Shown: positions 14,080 to 16,593 of the stretch, in pieces | How positions within the stretch are numbered: the first letter of the stretch is position 1 | How the letters are laid out: every line of letters starts with the position of its first letter | Program-made: the position numbers and the translations under genes | Source: an uncultured Alistipes sp. | GTDB lineage: Bacteria > Bacteroidota > Bacteroidia > Bacteroidales > Rikenellaceae | Direction of reading: 5' to 3' | Length of the DNA: 16,593 nucleotides | Assembly (NCBI GenBank): GCA_900552955.1 | Contig: USBO01000025.1 | Location: 1 to 16,593, forward strand | Notes under the pieces: model-generated | Seen by the model: the letters and a program-made list of their open reading frames with translations, nothing else | The model's database searches: none | Told to the model about the DNA's origin: nothing

Positions 14080-15963
14080 TTACCTTCCGAATTTTACCAG
14101 TAGCACATTCACATCGGCCGGAGAGACGCCCGGGATGCGCGATGCCTGTCCGATGGTCGTCGGCCGGATGCGCGCGAGTTTCTGCCGCGCCTCGATGGTG
14201 AGCGACTGCATCGAATGGTAGTCGAAATCGGCCGGAATGGCAATGTTTTCGAGCCGGTGCAGCTTCTCGGCGATGAATTTCTCGCGTTGGATGTAGCCGT
14301 TGTATTTGATCTGGATTTCGGCCTCCTCGATCGCATCGGGCGTTATCCCCTCCCCTTCGATCAATTCCGCGAGAGCGGGCAAAGCGCCGGCCAGCCCTTC
14401 GAAGGTGATTTCGTTGCGTAGCAGGATGTCGTAGAGCTTGCGCCCCTGCTTCATCGGCTCGGAACCGACCGTTTTCAGATAGGCGTCGATTTCGCCTGCA
14501 CGGACACTCGTGCGGCGGGCGAAGGAAATAAGCGATTCTACGCGCGATTTTTTTTGCTCGAAATTTGCGAAATCGCGCTTCGAAATCAACCCGATTTCGT
14601 GCCCGAGCGGAGTCAGCCGCAGATCGGCGTTGTCCTGCCGCAGCAGAATGCGGTATTCGGCGCGCGAGGTGAACATCCGGTAGGGCTCGTCGACCCCTTT
14701 GGTCACGAGGTCGTCGATCAGCACGCCGATGTAGGCTTCGTCGCGTTGCAGGACGATCGGCGACTCCCCCACCCGTTTGCGATGCGCGTTGATACCGGCC
14801 ATCAGCCCTTGCGCCGCCGCCTCCTCGTAACCGGTCGTGCCGTTGACCTGTCCTGCGAAGTAAAGGCCGTCGACGAGCTTTGTTTCGAGCGTGTGCCGCA
14901 GTTGCGTGGGCGGAAAATAGTCGTATTCGATGGCATACCCGGGCCGGAAAATATGTACGTCCTCCAACCCGCGGATGCGGCGCAGCGCCTCGTACTGCAC
15001 CTCCCACGGCAGCGACGACGAGAAGCCGTTGAGGTAGTATTCGTTGGTGCTATCTCCTTCAGGCTCAAGGAATAACTGGTGCTGCTCCTTGTCGGCGAAG
15101 GTGCGCAGCTTGTCCTCGATCGAGGGACAGTAGCGCGGCCCGATGCCGTGGATCGTGCCGTTGAAGAGCGGCGAGCGGTCGAAACCCGTGCGCAGCGTGG
15201 CATGCACCTCGGGCGATGTGTAGACCAAGAAGCAGGGAGATTGGTGTTTAACGGGTTGTGTGTCAGATGAAAACGAGAACTTCGACGGGTTCTCGTCGCC
15301 GTATTGCGGTTCGAGTGCCTCGAAGTCGATCGTGCGGGCGTCGAGCCGTGCGGGCGTGCCTGTCTTCATGCGCCCCGTCTCGAATCCCAGGGCGGCGAGC
15401 GACGCGGTGATGCCCGTCGAGGCGGGGTCGCCGGCCCGTCCGCCTGGGGTGCGGGCGTCGCCGCAGTACATCATGCCGTCGAGGAAGGTGCCGGCCGTGA
15501 GGATCACGGCGCGCGCCGTGAAGACGACGCCCATGCAGGTGCGCACACCCGTCGCGCGGGGCCGTTCGCCCGTCGTGTCGAAGAGCAGCTCGGCGGCCGT
15601 GTCCTGCCAGATGTAGAGGTTCTGCGTGTTCTCCAGTTCGCGCCGCCACTCGGCCGAGAAACGGGTTTTGTCGCACTGCGCGCGCGGGCTCCACATGGCC
15701 GCTCCCTTCGAGCGGTTGAGCATGCGGAACTGGAGGGTCGTGCGGTCGGTGATGCGCCCCGTGCGGCCGCCCAGCGCGTCGATTTCGCGGACGATCTGCC
15801 CTTTGGCCACGCCGCCCACGGCGGGGTTGCACGACATGGAGGCCAGCTTGGTCATATCCATCGTCACGAGCAGCGTGCGCGACCCCATGCGCGCCGCCGC
15901 CGAAGCGGCTTCGCAGCCGGCGTGGCCGCCGCCGATGACCAGTATATCGTAGTCGAGCGTCAT
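14080..15963 (-). CDS. mnmG: tRNA uridine-5-carboxymethylaminomethyl modification enzyme MnmG (GidA)
   Basis: FAD-dependent partner of MnmE; together they install the carboxymethylaminomethyl group on wobble U34 of several tRNAs. 627 residues, close to the 629 of E. coli. Motifs: FAD-binding GGGHAGCEAA (11-20), SMSCNPAVGG with Cys45, GPRYCPSIEDK with Cys279 (the two conserved cysteines of the family, near positions 47 and 277 in E. coli), PGGRAGD, and the GQVNGTTGYEEAAAQGL segment. The C-terminal helical region (IKYNGYIQREK) that contacts MnmE is also seen. The ATG at 15963 gives the standard MTLDYDILVIGGG start. It follows ybeY by 86 bases. The older name gidA reflects the gene's frequent place near oriC and parAB, which agrees with the nearby parS sites. 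Confidence 0.98.
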   Translation of the reverse strand: MTLDYDILVIGGGHAGCEAASAAARMGSRTLLVTMDMTKLASMSCNPAVGGVAKGQIVREIDALGGRTGRITDRTTLQFRMLNRSKGAAMWSPRAQCDKTRFSAEWRRELENTQNLYIWQDTAAELLFDTTGERPRATGVRTCMGVVFTARAVILTAGTFLDGMMYCGDARTPGGRAGDPASTGITASLAALGFETGRMKTGTPARLDARTIDFEALEPQYGDENPSKFSFSSDTQPVKHQSPCFLVYTSPEVHATLRTGFDRSPLFNGTIHGIGPRYCPSIEDKLRTFADKEQHQLFLEPEGDSTNEYYLNGFSSSLPWEVQYEALRRIRGLEDVHIFRPGYAIEYDYFPPTQLRHTLETKLVDGLYFAGQVNGTTGYEEAAAQGLMAGINAHRKRVGESPIVLQRDEAYIGVLIDDLVTKGVDEPYRMFTSRAEYRILLRQDNADLRLTPLGHEIGLISKRDFANFEQKKSRVESLISFARRTSVRAGEIDAYLKTVGSEPMKQGRKLYDILLRNEITFEGLAGALPALAELIEGEGITPDAIEEAEIQIKYNGYIQREKFIAEKLHRLENIAIPADFDYHSMQSLTIEARQKLARIRPTTIGQASRIPGVSPADVNVLLVKFGR

Positions 15964-16049
15964 AGCTTGTCGGTTTTTCGGATTCGGATTGCAAATGCCG
16001 TGCGGCGTCTGCGCTGCGCGCCGCGGCGTCGGTCGGGCACCGCTGTGTG

Positions 16050-16487
16050 TCACCCCTGCGGGTTCTCCCAGAAGGCGAGGTAGCGATCCTCCTTGCGGTG
16101 CATCTGCCGCTCGGTGCGCGGCGTCTTGTCGCGCTGCCCGCAGAGATGCAGCAGCCCGTGCACCACCACGCGGCGCATCTCCTGAAGACGCGCCGCACCG
16201 TAGATGCGGGCGTTGTCGGCGACGGTCTCCACGTCGATGAAGATGTCGCCTGCGACGGTGCGCGTCGCACGGCGGTCGCTGTAGTCGAAGGTGATGACGT
16301 CGGTGTAGTAGTCGTGCCCGAGGAACCGGCGGTTCATCTCGAGCAGCCGCTCCGCCGAGCAGAAGATATAGTCGACTTCGCCCAGCGTGTAGCCTTCGGC
16401 TTCGGCCACGCCGCACAGCCACGCCGCGGTGAGCCGCTTCTGCGGCAGGCGGTAGGAGCATCCGTCGTTGTGGTATCGTACAGCCAT
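16050..16487 (-). CDS. ybeY: rRNA maturation RNase YbeY
   Basis: Single-strand endoribonuclease in 16S rRNA 3'-end maturation and ribosome quality control. 145 residues, normal for the family. Core segments are NRRFLGHDYYTDVITFDY, GDIFIDVETV and the metal site HGLLHLCG. The classical site is H-x3-H-x5-H; here it is His110, His114 and then Asp120 in GQRDK, so the third ligand is Asp rather than His. I believe Bacteroidota proteins often show GxxDK at this place, so it is likely a lineage form, not decay; check by alignment. It starts 20 bases after the stop of the gene to its right and precedes mnmG, suggesting one operon. Confidence 0.93.
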   Translation of the reverse strand: MAVRYHNDGCSYRLPQKRLTAAWLCGVAEAEGYTLGEVDYIFCSAERLLEMNRRFLGHDYYTDVITFDYSDRRATRTVAGDIFIDVETVADNARIYGAARLQEMRRVVVHGLLHLCGQRDKTPRTERQMHRKEDRYLAFWENPQG

Positions 16488-16507
16488 TTTCGTACAGAGT
16501 TTCGTGG

Positions 16508-16593
16508 TTATTTGCGGAAACAGTCCGAGGCGCGCATCTTCTTGTCTCCTGCGGGCGGATAGATGCCGAATACGAGCTTGTATTCGGTCTTCA
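16508..16593 (-). CDS. C-terminal end of an unidentified protein (5' part outside window)
   Basis: The minus strand carries an open frame from the window edge ending with a TAA at 16508-16510. The 27 readable residues end TEYKLVFGIYPPAGDKKMRASD then CFRK. The stop is 20 bases before the ybeY start, the usual spacing of an operon, so this is probably the first of three genes with ybeY and mnmG. Too short for me to name; it would need the sequence to the right. Confidence 0.6.
   Translation of the reverse strand, partial: KTEYKLVFGIYPPAGDKKMRASDCFRK

Noticed and set aside
1..16593. CRISPR array, tRNA, insertion sequence or phage remnants
   Set aside because: No regularly spaced direct repeats, no cloverleaf-like sequence, no transposase or integrase motif and no terminal repeats were seen.

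Overview
The window appears to be chromosomal DNA from a high-GC member of the Bacteroidota. Support: two lipoproteins with BACON and fimbrillin-like (Mfa-like) domains, a PepSY-like secreted protein, a Bacteroidota-style YbeY and a MetG with a fused C-terminal tRNA-binding domain; start codons mostly lack a Shine-Dalgarno sequence, and several promoters resemble the Bacteroidetes -7 box TAnnTTTG. An Alistipes-like gut species (Rikenellaceae) fits the GC-rich codon use, but that is inference. I saw no tRNA, rRNA, insertion sequence, phage gene or CRISPR array.

Layout, left to right. (1) 1-1196, plus: C-terminal two thirds of the 67-kDa-type signal peptide peptidase SppA, cut by the window edge, ending at a bidirectional terminator. 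(2) 1264-4903, minus: a two-gene lipoprotein operon, first a tandem-BACON lipoprotein, then a lipoprotein with an Mfa-like N-terminal half and a SUMF1/FGE-fold C-terminal half that lacks the catalytic cysteines and carries a G9 tract early in the gene. (3) 4904-5361: a gene-poor stretch with a very AT-rich core. (4) 5420-6957, minus: a PepSY-like secreted protein and a secreted polyhydroxybutyrate-depolymerase/LpqC-type esterase, each with its own terminator. (5) 7083-10458, minus: pgk followed by an M13 zinc metallopeptidase lipoprotein. (6) 10459-10836: divergent promoter region between pgk and metG. (7) 10837-13915, plus: metG-ilvE. (8) 14080-16593, minus: end of an unidentified gene, then ybeY and mnmG (gidA).

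Most genes are housekeeping: glycolysis (pgk), translation and RNA maturation (metG, ybeY, mnmG), branched-chain amino acid metabolism (ilvE). The envelope genes (sppA, lipoproteins, M13 peptidase, esterase, PepSY-like protein) are the accessory part.

The most interesting non-genic signal is a pair of near-consensus parS (ParB-binding) sites, one inside ilvE and written with codons atypical for the gene, the other between two convergent terminators beside mnmG. MnmG (gidA) is classically close to oriC and parAB, so the window probably lies in or near the chromosomal centromere region. Other leads are the G9 tract (possible phase variation), the recombinogenic BACON repeats, a strong hairpin in the pgk leader and the AT-rich island.
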